A stretch of DNA of 64,000 nucleotides from Bacillus marinisedimentorum (GTDB lineage: Bacteria; Bacillota; Bacilli; Bacillales; Bacillaceae_O), in contig NZ_LWBL02000054.1 of NCBI RefSeq assembly GCF_001644195.2, positions 1-64,000 of the forward strand, read 5' to 3'. The position numbers and the translations under genes are program-made. Of this stretch, positions 33,651 to 42,597 are shown piece by piece. The notes under the pieces are model-generated. The model was not told the DNA's origin, searched no databases, and was given only the letters and a program-made list of their open reading frames with translations. The stretch's first letter is position 1, and the number at the start of each line of letters is the position of its first letter.

Positions 33651-34871
33651 ATGAACTTTGATCACTCTGAAAAAGTAAAGCGCTTACAGGATCAGCTCAA
33701 TGAATTTATGGAAGAACACGTCTATCCTAACGAGACCGTATACGAGCAGCAGCTTAATGAACAGGAAAACCGCTGGCAGCGTATCCCGCCGATCATGGAA
33801 GAATTGAAAGAAAAAGCGAAAGCGGCCGGATTATGGAATCTGTTCCTGCCAGACAGCGAATACGGCGCCGGACTGACAAACACAGAATATGCTCCGCTCG
33901 CTGAAATCATGGGCAAGTCTTTAATCGGACCCGAAGTATTCAATTGCAATGCACCTGATACCGGAAATATGGAAGTGCTTGTCCGTTATGGTAACGAGCA
34001 GCAGAAGGAACGCTGGCTGAAGCCGCTTTTAGAAGGCGAGATTCGGTCCTGTTTTTCCATGACTGAACCAGGTGTCGCGTCCGCAGATGCTACGAATATC
34101 GAGGCAAGCATCACCAGGGACGGAGATGAGTATGTCATCAACGGAACAAAATGGTGGTCGTCAGGCGCCGGTGATCCGCGCTGTGAAATAGCGATTGTCA
34201 TGGGAAAGACCGATCCCGAAGCACCGCGGCATGAACAGCAATCGATGATCCTTGTGCCGCTTAATGCACCAGGAGTCAACATCAAAAGGGTCACCCCTGT
34301 CTTTGGATATGACCATGCGCCGCACGGACATGCTGAAATTGACTATAACAATGTCCGTGTTCCTGCTGACAATATCCTCTGGGGGGAAGGGAAAGGATTT
34401 GCCATTGCCCAGGGCAGGCTCGGCCCAGGCAGAATCCATCACTGTATGAGATTAATCGGTGCGGCTGAAAGATCTCTGGAATTGATGACAAAACGGGTGC
34501 AAAAAAGGATAGCCTTTGGAAAGCCCCTGGCAAAGCAGGGTGTCATAAGGGAGTGGATTGCGGATTCCCGCATCGAAATCGAGCAAGCGCGTCTGCTCAC
34601 GATGAAAGCCGCCTACATGATGGACACTGTCGGAAATAAAGTGGCGAAAGCTGAAATCGCCATGATCAAAGTGGTCGCGCCGAATCTTGCCTTGAACGTC
34701 ATCGACAGGGCCATCCAGGCGTTCGGAGGTGCCGGAGTCAGTGATGATTTCCCGCTCGCAGCGCACTGGGCGAACGCCCGTACACTGCGGATTGCCGATG
34801 GTCCAGACGAAGTCCATCGAGAAGCAGTTGCACGGATGGAGTTAAAGAAATACCCGCAAGAGTCTCAATAA
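33651..34871 (+). CDS. Acyl-CoA dehydrogenase family protein
   Basis: A 406-residue flavoprotein with the acyl-CoA dehydrogenase fold. [19 protein letters not shown] is the FAD/substrate-binding signature, [14 protein letters not shown] and the C-terminal helical domain with [17 protein letters not shown] follow. The form (long N-terminal region, [14 protein letters not shown] end) is closest to bacterial and ACAD11-like dehydrogenases acting on branched or unusual acyl-CoAs. The catalytic Glu is not certain by eye. First gene of an operon with an SDR and an acyl-CoA ligase. ATG 33651 after aaggggat. Confidence 0.9.
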   Translation: MNFDHSEKVKRLQDQLNEFMEEHVYPNETVYEQQLNEQENRWQRIPPIMEELKEKAKAAGLWNLFLPDSEYGAGLTNTEYAPLAEIMGKSLIGPEVFNCNAPDTGNMEVLVRYGNEQQKERWLKPLLEGEIRSCFSMTEPGVASADATNIEASITRDGDEYVINGTKWWSSGAGDPRCEIAIVMGKTDPEAPRHEQQSMILVPLNAPGVNIKRVTPVFGYDHAPHGHAEIDYNNVRVPADNILWGEGKGFAIAQGRLGPGRIHHCMRLIGAAERSLELMTKRVQKRIAFGKPLAKQGVIREWIADSRIEIEQARLLTMKAAYMMDTVGNKVAKAEIAMIKVVAPNLALNVIDRAIQAFGGAGVSDDFPLAAHWANARTLRIADGPDEVHREAVARMELKKYPQESQ

Positions 34872-34900
34872 TTCACCAACCTGTTTAGGAGGAATATATA

Positions 34901-35674
34901 ATGCACGTTATGGATTTATTCAGCCTTAAAGGAAAGACAGCGATTGTCACAGGGGGCGGACGCGGCCTCGGTGCCCAAATAGCCGAAGGTTTTGCAGAAG
35001 CGGGTGCTGATGTCGTCGTGTGCTCACGAAAGCTGGAAGCTTGCGAAGAAACAGCAGAACGCTTGAAAGAAAACGGGGGTAAGACACTTGCATTGAAGTG
35101 TGATGTCACCAACCCTGACGATGTTAAAAACGTAGTGGATGAAACCCTTTCCGCTTTCGGAAAAATCGATATCCTCGTCAATAACAGCGGAGCATCGTGG
35201 GGGGCACCTGTGGAAGAAATGCCTCTTGAAGCATGGAATAAAGTCATGAATGTGAACGCGACCGGCACTTTTTTGATGTCTCAGGCTGCAGGGAAAGTCA
35301 TGATTCAACAAAAAAGCGGCAAAATCATCAACATTGCATCCGTAGCAGGCCTGGGCGGTGCGGATTCCCGTTTTTTAAACGCGATTGGCTATAATGCCAG
35401 CAAAGGTGCCGTTGTCACGTTCACAAAAGATCTGGCCGTGAAATGGGGTCCGCACGGAATCAATGTCAACGCTATTGCACCAGGTTTTTTTCCAACAAAA
35501 ATGTCAAAGGATGTCCTGAAATTCGGCGGCGACCGGATACTTGAAGCTACACCTCTAGGAAGATTTGGTTCTGATGCTGAATTAAAAGGGGCTGCCGTAT
35601 TTCTCGCGTCCGATGCATCAAGTTATGTTCAGGGGGATATTCTTTCTGTCGACGGGGGCATGCACGCCATGTGA
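34901..35674 (+). CDS. Short-chain dehydrogenase/reductase
   Basis: A 257-residue NAD(P)-dependent SDR. The cofactor motif is VTGGGRGLGAQIAEGF (about 18-33), then NNSGAS, and the catalytic Tyr/Lys are in GYNASKGAVV with the Ser in NIASVAG. The C-terminus ends in GDILSVDGGMHAM, usual for 3-oxoacyl reductase or gluconate 5-dehydrogenase-like SDRs. The operon context suggests oxidation of a hydroxyacyl-CoA or reduction of its keto form. ATG 34901 follows aggaggaatatata. Confidence 0.9.
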   Translation: MHVMDLFSLKGKTAIVTGGGRGLGAQIAEGFAEAGADVVVCSRKLEACEETAERLKENGGKTLALKCDVTNPDDVKNVVDETLSAFGKIDILVNNSGASWGAPVEEMPLEAWNKVMNVNATGTFLMSQAAGKVMIQQKSGKIINIASVAGLGGADSRFLNAIGYNASKGAVVTFTKDLAVKWGPHGINVNAIAPGFFPTKMSKDVLKFGGDRILEATPLGRFGSDAELKGAAVFLASDASSYVQGDILSVDGGMHAM

Positions 35675-35780
35675 TTTTTCTGGGAATCGAATGGACTCCC
35701 GGCGGCTTCAGAAGGCACGATGCTGGAGAATGCCGGGTGTACAGATAAAAGCTTTTATATAACACAGGAGGGGATTCAGA

Positions 35781-37397
35781 TTGGAGAAAAGCTGGTTAAA
35801 GCATTATCCTGATCATATTTCCACTGAAATTGAAGTTCCGGATATACCGGTTGCACAGCTGCTTAGCGATACTGCAAGTGACCATCCTTCCAAACCCGCA
35901 CTATCATTTTACGGCAAGGAAACTTCCTATTATGAGCTGAACCGGACGGTTGATATGCTCGGATCATCCCTTCAGCAAAACGGGATGCAAAAAGGAGACA
36001 GGGTTGCAGTCATGCTCCCGAACTGCCCGCAATATGTTATGGCGTATTTCGGGACATTAAGAGCTGGGGGGATCATTACGCAGGTCAATCCGATGTTAGT
36101 TGAAAGGGAACTGCAAATGATTCTCCAGGATTCAGGAGCCGAGACGATTTTTGTGCTTGATAAGCTCTATCCCCGTGTTAAAGCTGTCCAGGCTGATACG
36201 AACCTCAAGACAATCATCGTCGTCACGCTGCCTCCATCCGGGGAAAAGTTCGATCCTGATTATTCATTCGAAACGTTTTTAAAATCGGGTAACGGTTATG
36301 TCGAAGATCCGGAAATTGACCCGGCTCATGATGTGGCTGTCCTGCAGTATACAGGCGGAACGACCGGACGTTCAAAAGGCGCCATGCTTACGCATCGGAA
36401 CCTTGTCGCAAACCTTGTACAAACATACATGTTTTTCAAAGACGATATTAAGATAGGCACGGACAGAGTCCTTACCGTCATTCCGCTCTTCCATGTATTC
36501 GGAATGACATCCGGCATGAATCTCGCCGTCTACACCGCCTCCAAAAACATTTTGCTGCCTAGATTTGAACTTGAGGAAGTGCTTCAGACAATCAAGCGTG
36601 AACAGCCTACTGTTTTCCCCGGCGTACCGACAATGTATGTGGCGATCACTAGCCACCCTGAAGCTGAAAAATTCGGTATCGACAGCATCCGAACTTGCAA
36701 CAGCGGATCGGCACCGATGCCGCTGGGCCTGATGAATGACTTCGAAAGGAAAACAGGTGCAAACATTCTCGAAGGCTATGGGTTAAGCGAGGCATCACCT
36801 ACAACACACTGCAACCCTCCGTTTGCCGGCCGTAAACCGGGAAGCATCGGCATCGGGCTGCCTTCAACGGAATACAAAGTGGTTGATATCGGTTCTGGCA
36901 CAGAAGAACTTGCTCCCGGAGAACTGGGCGAGCTTGTCATCCGCGGACCCCAAGTAATGAAAGGATATTGGAATATGCCTGAAGAAACGGCGGCCACGCT
37001 CCGTGACGGATGGCTCCATACCGGTGATATCGCAAAAATGGACGAAGAAGGCTATGTTTATATTGTCGATCGGAAAAAAGATTTGATTATCGCCAGCGGA
37101 TATAACATTTATCCACGTGATATCGAAGAAGTGCTTTATGAACATCCGGCCGTGCAGGAAGCGGTCACAATCGGGGTTCCGGACCGGTACAGGGGGGAGA
37201 CGGTCAAAGCGGTCATCGTGCTTAAACAGGGCCAGGATGCCTCTCCTGAGGAATTAAAAGCGTATTGCCGTGAAAACCTTGCGTCATATAAGGTTCCGGA
37301 AATAATCGAATTCCGCAGCGAGCTGCCTAAAACAAGCGTAGGTAAAATATTGCGGCGGGCTTTACGTGAGGAGAAAGCTGGAGAAGTTCAAGGATAA
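35781..37397 (+). CDS. Long-chain fatty acid-CoA ligase
   Basis: A 538-residue ANL-superfamily enzyme activating acids to acyl-CoA with ATP. The AMP-binding P-loop is YTGGTTGRSKGAML (about 192-205), with YGLSEASP, the hinge region HTGDIAKMDEEGYVYIVDRKKD and a C-terminal Lys in PKTSVGKILRR. The chain-length preference cannot be read. TTG 35781 follows acaggagggg. Third gene of the operon; the TetR regulator follows after a repeat element. Confidence 0.93.
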   Translation: MEKSWLKHYPDHISTEIEVPDIPVAQLLSDTASDHPSKPALSFYGKETSYYELNRTVDMLGSSLQQNGMQKGDRVAVMLPNCPQYVMAYFGTLRAGGIITQVNPMLVERELQMILQDSGAETIFVLDKLYPRVKAVQADTNLKTIIVVTLPPSGEKFDPDYSFETFLKSGNGYVEDPEIDPAHDVAVLQYTGGTTGRSKGAMLTHRNLVANLVQTYMFFKDDIKIGTDRVLTVIPLFHVFGMTSGMNLAVYTASKNILLPRFELEEVLQTIKREQPTVFPGVPTMYVAITSHPEAEKFGIDSIRTCNSGSAPMPLGLMNDFERKTGANILEGYGLSEASPTTHCNPPFAGRKPGSIGIGLPSTEYKVVDIGSGTEELAPGELGELVIRGPQVMKGYWNMPEETAATLRDGWLHTGDIAKMDEEGYVYIVDRKKDLIIASGYNIYPRDIEEVLYEHPAVQEAVTIGVPDRYRGETVKAVIVLKQGQDASPEELKAYCRENLASYKVPEIIEFRSELPKTSVGKILRRALREEKAGEVQG

Positions 37398-37479
37398 TCC
37401 TTTCTTTTACGATAATTTGGACAAAAAACATTCTGGCTGGTATGATACAATTCTCAAAAAGGCTGTGTTAAAGCTCACT

Positions 37480-37627
37480 GTTGGTTAACGACACTATTGC
37501 TTGGAGTGGAAGGCATTAGACTCATGCGGATGTGGCAAAGCAGGGGGCCCCGAGGCGCATTTCCAGGCCGCGGAGACTCCCGGCCGCCCCGCGGCGCGGA
37601 GAGCGATTGCTTGGAGCGGAAATCAAC
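37480..37627. repeat. GC-rich extragenic repeat element
   Basis: TTGCTTGGAGTGGAAGGCATT (near 37497) and TTGCTTGGAGCGGAAATCAA (near 37608) bracket a GC-rich core with GCGGAGACTCC-type segments and CCGCGGCGCGGAG. The sequence resembles the dispersed Bacillus extragenic elements that contain GGAGTGGAAG and GAGACTCC. It is non-coding and lies between the ligase and the TetR gene. Confidence 0.65.
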
Positions 37628-37673
37628 GGCGGAATTTAATATAGCGTTCAAAAAGGGAAAAAGGAGTCCAACT

Positions 37674-38240
37674 ATGAAACAAAAAATTGTACAGGCCAGT
37701 ATAAAACTTTTTGAAAAGCAAGGATTCACTGAAACTTCCATCCAGGATATCGTTGATTCTCTAAATGTCACTAAAGGCACGTTCTATTACTATTTCAACA
37801 GCAAAGAAGAACTATTAAGGGATATTCACCTTGATTATATTTCCTATGTTCTTGAGGAACAGGAAAAAATCATTGGTGATGAAAGCAAAACAGCAAGGGG
37901 AAAATTGCGGACCATAGTTACGATGCTGATTACAAGCATTGAATCACAGGGGTTCATGGCAAGGATTTTTTTCCGGGAAATCCGGAATTTAAGCCGTGAG
38001 CACATTGAAGAAATCACCTTGAGAAGGGAAAAGTTTCTTGCCAACCTCCAGCAATTGATCAAAACGGGCATTGAAAAAGGGGAGTTCAAAGAGGGTCTTA
38101 ATCCTGATATTGTTGCTCTCGGGGTGCTTGGAATGACTAACTGGAGTTATCAATGGTTCAAGCCTGAAGGTGAATTATCCGATACAGAAGTGGCAGGCAT
38201 TTTTGTTGAAATGATTTTAAACGGCATTTCATTAAAGTGA
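37674..38240 (+). CDS. TetR-family regulator of acyl-CoA genes
   Basis: A 188-residue TetR repressor. The HTH is FTETSIQDIVDSLNVTKGTFYYYFNSKEELL (about residues 21-50). The C-terminal half ends in a helical domain (EGLNPDIVALGVLGMTNWSYQWF) shared with YsiA/FadR-like regulators that sense acyl-CoA. ATG 37674 follows aaaaggag. It lies between two operons that share an 18-bp palindrome, the likely operator. The long upstream frame through the repeat is not coding. Confidence 0.88.
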   Translation: MKQKIVQASIKLFEKQGFTETSIQDIVDSLNVTKGTFYYYFNSKEELLRDIHLDYISYVLEEQEKIIGDESKTARGKLRTIVTMLITSIESQGFMARIFFREIRNLSREHIEEITLRREKFLANLQQLIKTGIEKGEFKEGLNPDIVALGVLGMTNWSYQWFKPEGELSDTEVAGIFVEMILNGISLK

Positions 38241-38279
38241 TTGATACAGGCAGCTTTTTTAAAGGTGCCTGCTTATAAC

Positions 38280-38297
38280 ATACTGACCATTCGGTAT
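38280..38297. promoter_or_regulatory. TetR-type operator before the hbd-like operon
   Basis: ATACTGACCATTCGGTAT is a near-perfect palindrome (ATACtGA-CCAT-TCgGTAT) ahead of ATG 38314 and matches the site at 33610-33627. The two sites flank the TetR gene and predict joint control of both operons. Confidence 0.75.
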
Positions 38298-38313
38298 ATA
38301 CGGAGGCGGTCCA

Positions 38314-39189
38314 ATGGAAATAAGGGAAATTTGTGTCATCGGCGCCGGTTCGATGGGACATCAGATAAGTATGCTTTGCGCGCTCGGAGGCTATGAAACC
38401 ACCCTTCAGGACATTAACGAACGTGCATTAAAGAAAGCTGAAAACCAACTCCAGTCGATTATGGAAAAGTGGGTCGCCAAAGGTAAGATTTTGGAAGATG
38501 AAATGCAGTCAGCATTTGAACGCCTCAGGTTCACGACAGACCTGGAACAAGCGGCCGGTGATGCCGATTTTGTCATCGAAGCAGTTGTCGAGAAACTGGA
38601 AATCAAACAGGAGGTATTCGAGAAACTTGACAAAATCGCCCCTTCAGATGCGATTCTGGCTACGAATAGTTCCACCATTGTCAACTCGCTGATTGCAGGA
38701 GTAACAAGCCGGCCGGATAAAGTGATCAATATGCATTTCTTCTTCCCGCCGCTTGTGATGGAATGTGTAGAGGTTGTTGTAAGTGAACAGACATCGGAGG
38801 AAAGCGCGCAAACTACATTGGCGGTATGCGAAAAGATCAACAAAACCGGTGTGCTCATTCATAAAGAAATATCAGGATTTGTCGCCAACCGCATTCTCGG
38901 AGCTATGCAGAAAGAAGCGATGAATTTATATGACCAGGGGGTCGCCGATTACAAAGATATTGATTTGATCGTGAAAAAAGCGCTCGGCCATAAAATTGGC
39001 CCATTCGAGTTAATGGATTTATCCGGGAATGACGTTGTCTATTTTGTGATGAAGCAGCGTTTTGATGAAACCGGAGATCCTGCAGATAACCCCCCTCATT
39101 TCATCGAAGAAAAGGTAATAGCAGGCGAACTTGGGCGCAAAACCGGTAAAGGCTGGTATGAATACGGCCAGGCAATCATAAAGAACTGA
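38314..39189 (+). CDS. 3-hydroxyacyl-CoA dehydrogenase
   Basis: A 291-residue NAD-dependent enzyme oxidising 3-hydroxyacyl-CoA. The Rossmann motif is IGAGSMGHQISMLCALGG (9-26) and the family marks are NSSTIVNSLIAG, NMHFFFPPLVMECVEV (catalytic His) and the ending RKTGKGWYEYG. It has no enoyl hydratase part, so it resembles stand-alone PaaH/Hbd enzymes. First gene of the operon 38314-43581; ATG after cggaggcgg. Confidence 0.92.
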   Translation: MEIREICVIGAGSMGHQISMLCALGGYETTLQDINERALKKAENQLQSIMEKWVAKGKILEDEMQSAFERLRFTTDLEQAAGDADFVIEAVVEKLEIKQEVFEKLDKIAPSDAILATNSSTIVNSLIAGVTSRPDKVINMHFFFPPLVMECVEVVVSEQTSEESAQTTLAVCEKINKTGVLIHKEISGFVANRILGAMQKEAMNLYDQGVADYKDIDLIVKKALGHKIGPFELMDLSGNDVVYFVMKQRFDETGDPADNPPHFIEEKVIAGELGRKTGKGWYEYGQAIIKN

Positions 39190-39235
39190 TCAGTGTTCAG
39201 GAAAACAGCGGTTGAAATCGAAGGAGGAACTTTTC

Positions 39236-39640
39236 GTGCATGAAGAATTAACAGTCAAAGTGAGATTTGCGGAAACGGATGCTTTAGGCCATGTCAATAA
39301 TACGAGTTATTTTATCTATCAAGAAGAGGCACGGGTCGAATTTTTCGGTAAGCTCGGTTATGAACTTAATGCCAGTGAGTGGCACTTCATACTTGCCTCA
39401 ACGAAATGCGATTTTCTCAGCCAGGGCTACTTCGGCCAGACGCTTGCCGTTGAAACAACTGTCCACCGAATCGGGACGAAAAGCTTCGGCCTCACCCATG
39501 AGATCAAAGATAAAGAAAGCCGTACACTGATCGCCAGGGGGTTGGAAACAATCGTTTATTTCAATTTCCACACGCAGCAAAGCGAGACAGTTCCTGATTC
39601 ATTGCGGGCAAAACTTGAACAATATCTTGTCACGGCTTGA
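39236..39640 (+). CDS. 4HBT-type acyl-CoA thioesterase
   Basis: A 134-residue hot-dog thioesterase. VRFAETDALGHVNNTSYFIYQEEAR contains the Asp (D in ETDALGHVNN) of the 4-hydroxybenzoyl-CoA thioesterase family. GTG 39236 is 10 bases after aaggagg and is preferred to the longer frame from 39212. It follows the dehydrogenase by 46 bases. Similar in type to the yneP-like gene but only distantly alike. Confidence 0.85.
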   Translation: MHEELTVKVRFAETDALGHVNNTSYFIYQEEARVEFFGKLGYELNASEWHFILASTKCDFLSQGYFGQTLAVETTVHRIGTKSFGLTHEIKDKESRTLIARGLETIVYFNFHTQQSETVPDSLRAKLEQYLVTA

Positions 39641-39674
39641 TATTTCCGAATTTTCAAATTAAGGAGGTTTAAAG

Positions 39675-40742
39675 ATGGCTTACTCACTTGATACAATTCC
39701 TGTCAGAAAAGGAGAGGAGATCGACCTTGGGTCCCTTGGCCGATTTTTACAAACAAACCTGGAGCTCCCTGTAGCGGACGGGATAGATGTGAAACAGTTT
39801 GGCGCCGGTCATTCAAACCTGACTTATGAAATAAAAGTTGGGAAGTGGGAAGGGGTGCTGCGGCGTCCTCCGCTCGGTCCTGTTGCCCCCAAGGCACATG
39901 ACATGGAGAGGGAATTTAAAGTGCTGCAAGAATTGCACCCCCGTTTCCCAATTGCCCCTAAACCGCTCGCTTTTGGGAACGAGTCCATTTTGGGTGCCCC
40001 GTTTTTCATTATGGAACGGAGAAAAGGATTTGTTTACGACACTTCTTTTCCAGATGATTTAGCTGTAACCGAATCATTTTGCCGGAAGCTGTCTGAAGAA
40101 ATGGTAAATCGGCTGGTGGAGCTGCACAGCATCGACTATACGAAAACGGGGTTAACGGAATTGAGCAGGCCTGAAGGGTTTATGGAACGCCAGGTCCACG
40201 GCTGGATCAAGCGGTATGAACGGGCCAAAACTGATGAAGTTGAAGGCGTGGAGGAGTTGAAGAGCTGGTTGGCCGCAAACATCCCATCCTCAACCCGGCC
40301 GGCAGTTATCCATTATGATTACAAATTGAATAATGCGATGTTCGATTTCAATGACCCGGCAAAAATGGTCGGCTTATTCGATTGGGAAATGACTACGGCA
40401 GGCGATCCTCTTGCCGATTTAGGCGCTGCAATGAGTTACTGGATCCAGGATGACGACCCGGAAATCCTCAAAGAAGGTTTCGGAAAGCCGCCGGTGACAG
40501 TCACAAACGGTTTCTTGACACGTGATGAATTCATCAGCCTCTATTCAAAGAAGAGCGGACGCGATGTTTCAGCTATCCATTTTTACCTTACGTTCGCTTA
40601 TTTCAAGCTTGCAGTGATATGCCAGCAGATCTATTTCCGCTGGAAAAACGGCCAGACAAATGATGATCGTTTTGCCAGGTTCAATGATAAAGCAGCCTCA
40701 CTTATCGAATATGCGCGTGAGAATGCCGCTAGGACGATATAA
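39675..40742 (+). CDS. APH-like kinase (ACAD10/11 N-domain type)
   Basis: A 355-residue aminoglycoside-phosphotransferase-fold protein. GAGHSNLTYEIKVG is the nucleotide loop, VIHYDYKLNNAMFD the catalytic loop (HxDxxxxN) and GLFDWEMTTAGDPLADLG the metal-binding DWE segment. Proteins of this type are fused to an acyl-CoA dehydrogenase in eukaryotic ACAD10/ACAD11, and LvaA-like forms phosphorylate 4-hydroxyacyl-CoAs. Here a dehydrogenase gene follows directly, so a hydroxyacyl-CoA kinase is likelier than antibiotic resistance. ATG 39675 after aaggaggttt. Confidence 0.85.
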   Translation: MAYSLDTIPVRKGEEIDLGSLGRFLQTNLELPVADGIDVKQFGAGHSNLTYEIKVGKWEGVLRRPPLGPVAPKAHDMEREFKVLQELHPRFPIAPKPLAFGNESILGAPFFIMERRKGFVYDTSFPDDLAVTESFCRKLSEEMVNRLVELHSIDYTKTGLTELSRPEGFMERQVHGWIKRYERAKTDEVEGVEELKSWLAANIPSSTRPAVIHYDYKLNNAMFDFNDPAKMVGLFDWEMTTAGDPLADLGAAMSYWIQDDDPEILKEGFGKPPVTVTNGFLTRDEFISLYSKKSGRDVSAIHFYLTFAYFKLAVICQQIYFRWKNGQTNDDRFARFNDKAASLIEYARENAARTI

Positions 40743-40787
40743 GGGTTTGGTGCGGTTCTTTCGTAAATCGTAATAGGAGGAATAGCA

Positions 40788-42563
40788 ATGACTCAATCTG
40801 TACATGAAAAAGGCGGCAGTTATTTGACATCAGAAACTGACAGCGACTACATTTTCACTCCTGAAGACATGACAGAAGAACATCACATGATCGCAGATAC
40901 CGCCAGAAAGTTTGTTGAAAAAGAAATCCTTCCCGCTGTGGATGAGATCGAGAAACAGGGCTACAGCCTGGTTTCCAAGTTAATGAAAAAGGCGGGTTCA
41001 CTCGGTCTTCTAGCCCACAGTATCCCTGAAAAATACGAAGGGCTGGGCCTCGATAAAATAAGCAAGGGAATTGTCGGTGAAGCGGTCGGGGCAACCGGCA
41101 GTTACGGGGTGGCCCATTCCAATCATACATGCATCGCCACCCTTCCGATTACATATTTCGGCACGCGGGCCCAAAAAGAAAAGTATTTGCCCAAACTCGC
41201 TTCAGGTGAATATATAGGGGCATATTGCCTGACAGAACCGGAGGCCGGTTCTGATGCATTATCTTCAAAAACAACTGCTGTACTAAATGAAGACGGCTCA
41301 CACTACCTGTTGAATGGTACAAAGGTTTTCATCACTAATGCGGAATTCTCACATACGTTCATCGTCTATGCGAAAGTGGACGGTGAGAAATTCACTGCAT
41401 TTCTCGTTGAAAAAGACTTTCCTGGACTGAGCCTCGGGCCTGAAGAAAACAAAATGGGAATCAAAGGGTCATCAACCAGGTCTGTCATTTTTGAAGATTG
41501 TGAGGTTCCGGTTGAAAACGTGATCGGGGAAGTCGGCAAAGGCCATGTGATCGCCCTGAATGTCCTGAACCTCGGCCGCTTCAACCTGGGATCCGCCTGT
41601 ACAGGAGGCGCAAAACAAGGGTTTGAAAAGACGCTTTCCTATACAACTGAGCGGAAACAATTCGGAACGGCAATCGCAGATTTTCCACTGTCAAAAGAAA
41701 AACTAGCGAAAATGGCGGCCCGCATCTATGCGGCTGAATCCGTGCAGTACCGGACTTCCGGACTTCTGGAAGGTGCGCTTGGCGGTCTGTATGATTCAAA
41801 TGATCACCGCTTGATCGCTGGAAGCATGATGGAATATGCAGTGGAGTGTTCCATTTGCAAAGTGTTCGGTTCCGAAACACTTGATTATGTGGCCGATGAA
41901 GCAGTACAGCTTCATGGAGGGTACGGATTCATCAAGGAGTATGATGTGGAACGGATGTACCGGGATTCCCGCATCAACCGCATTTTTGAAGGGACGAATG
42001 AAGTGAACCGCCTTCTTATTCCTTCAACCCTTTTAAAAAAGGCGGCCACGGGAGAACTGGACCTGGAAAAAGCAGTGCAGACAGCTGTAAGCGAAAGCAA
42101 GATTGGCGGTATAGAACAGACCGTAAACGGCACACTCGAAAACGAACTTGAAGCTGTCCGCGCCATCAGGCGCGCCTTTCTCATTTGTTCCGGCACCGTT
42201 TACCGGGTGTACGGCCAAAAGCTTAAGCATGAACAGGAGTCGCTGAAAAACCTGGCCGACCTGGCGATTCTCCTTTATGCCGGAGAATCCGTTGTGCTCA
42301 GAACCAAAAAGGCAATCGAAACAAACGGCCAGCAAAAAGAAACGCTGAAACAAGACCTTGCATTATCGTTTATCGCTGACATCCAAACTGAAGCTGAAGC
42401 CGTTGTCAGGCAGCTCCTGACAGGAGTGCTTTCCGGCGAAGAAGCCAGGCAAACGCTGAGGCTCGTCCTGGATGATCTCGGACGCTATTTGCCGGAAGGC
42501 GGCATAAACAGAAACCGCAGAATCGCTGACCGGATGATTTCAGCACAAAAATATAAAGTATAA
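40788..42563 (+). CDS. Acyl-CoA dehydrogenase (FadE-like, long form)
   Basis: A 591-residue flavoprotein. The first 400 residues hold the acyl-CoA dehydrogenase fold: YCLTEPEAGSDALSSKT, GTKVFITNAEFSHTFIVYAK and, late, VQLHGGYGFIKEYDVERMYRDSRINRIFEGTNEVNR. The last 180 residues are a helical extension as in VLCAD/B. subtilis FadE-like enzymes. It catalyses the first step of beta-oxidation, giving the trans-2-enoyl-CoA and passing electrons to ETF. ATG 40788 after taggaggaa. Confidence 0.93.
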   Translation: MTQSVHEKGGSYLTSETDSDYIFTPEDMTEEHHMIADTARKFVEKEILPAVDEIEKQGYSLVSKLMKKAGSLGLLAHSIPEKYEGLGLDKISKGIVGEAVGATGSYGVAHSNHTCIATLPITYFGTRAQKEKYLPKLASGEYIGAYCLTEPEAGSDALSSKTTAVLNEDGSHYLLNGTKVFITNAEFSHTFIVYAKVDGEKFTAFLVEKDFPGLSLGPEENKMGIKGSSTRSVIFEDCEVPVENVIGEVGKGHVIALNVLNLGRFNLGSACTGGAKQGFEKTLSYTTERKQFGTAIADFPLSKEKLAKMAARIYAAESVQYRTSGLLEGALGGLYDSNDHRLIAGSMMEYAVECSICKVFGSETLDYVADEAVQLHGGYGFIKEYDVERMYRDSRINRIFEGTNEVNRLLIPSTLLKKAATGELDLEKAVQTAVSESKIGGIEQTVNGTLENELEAVRAIRRAFLICSGTVYRVYGQKLKHEQESLKNLADLAILLYAGESVVLRTKKAIETNGQQKETLKQDLALSFIADIQTEAEAVVRQLLTGVLSGEEARQTLRLVLDDLGRYLPEGGINRNRRIADRMISAQKYKV

Positions 42564-42597
42564 GAATCATAGAAGATAACGGAAAGGATGCAACCGA

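Noticed and set aside
37497..37673. N-terminal extension of the TetR protein through the GC-rich repeat
   Set aside because: The extension is Arg/Gly/Pro-rich repeat translation; ATG 37674 has a good ribosome site and begins the normal TetR N-terminus.
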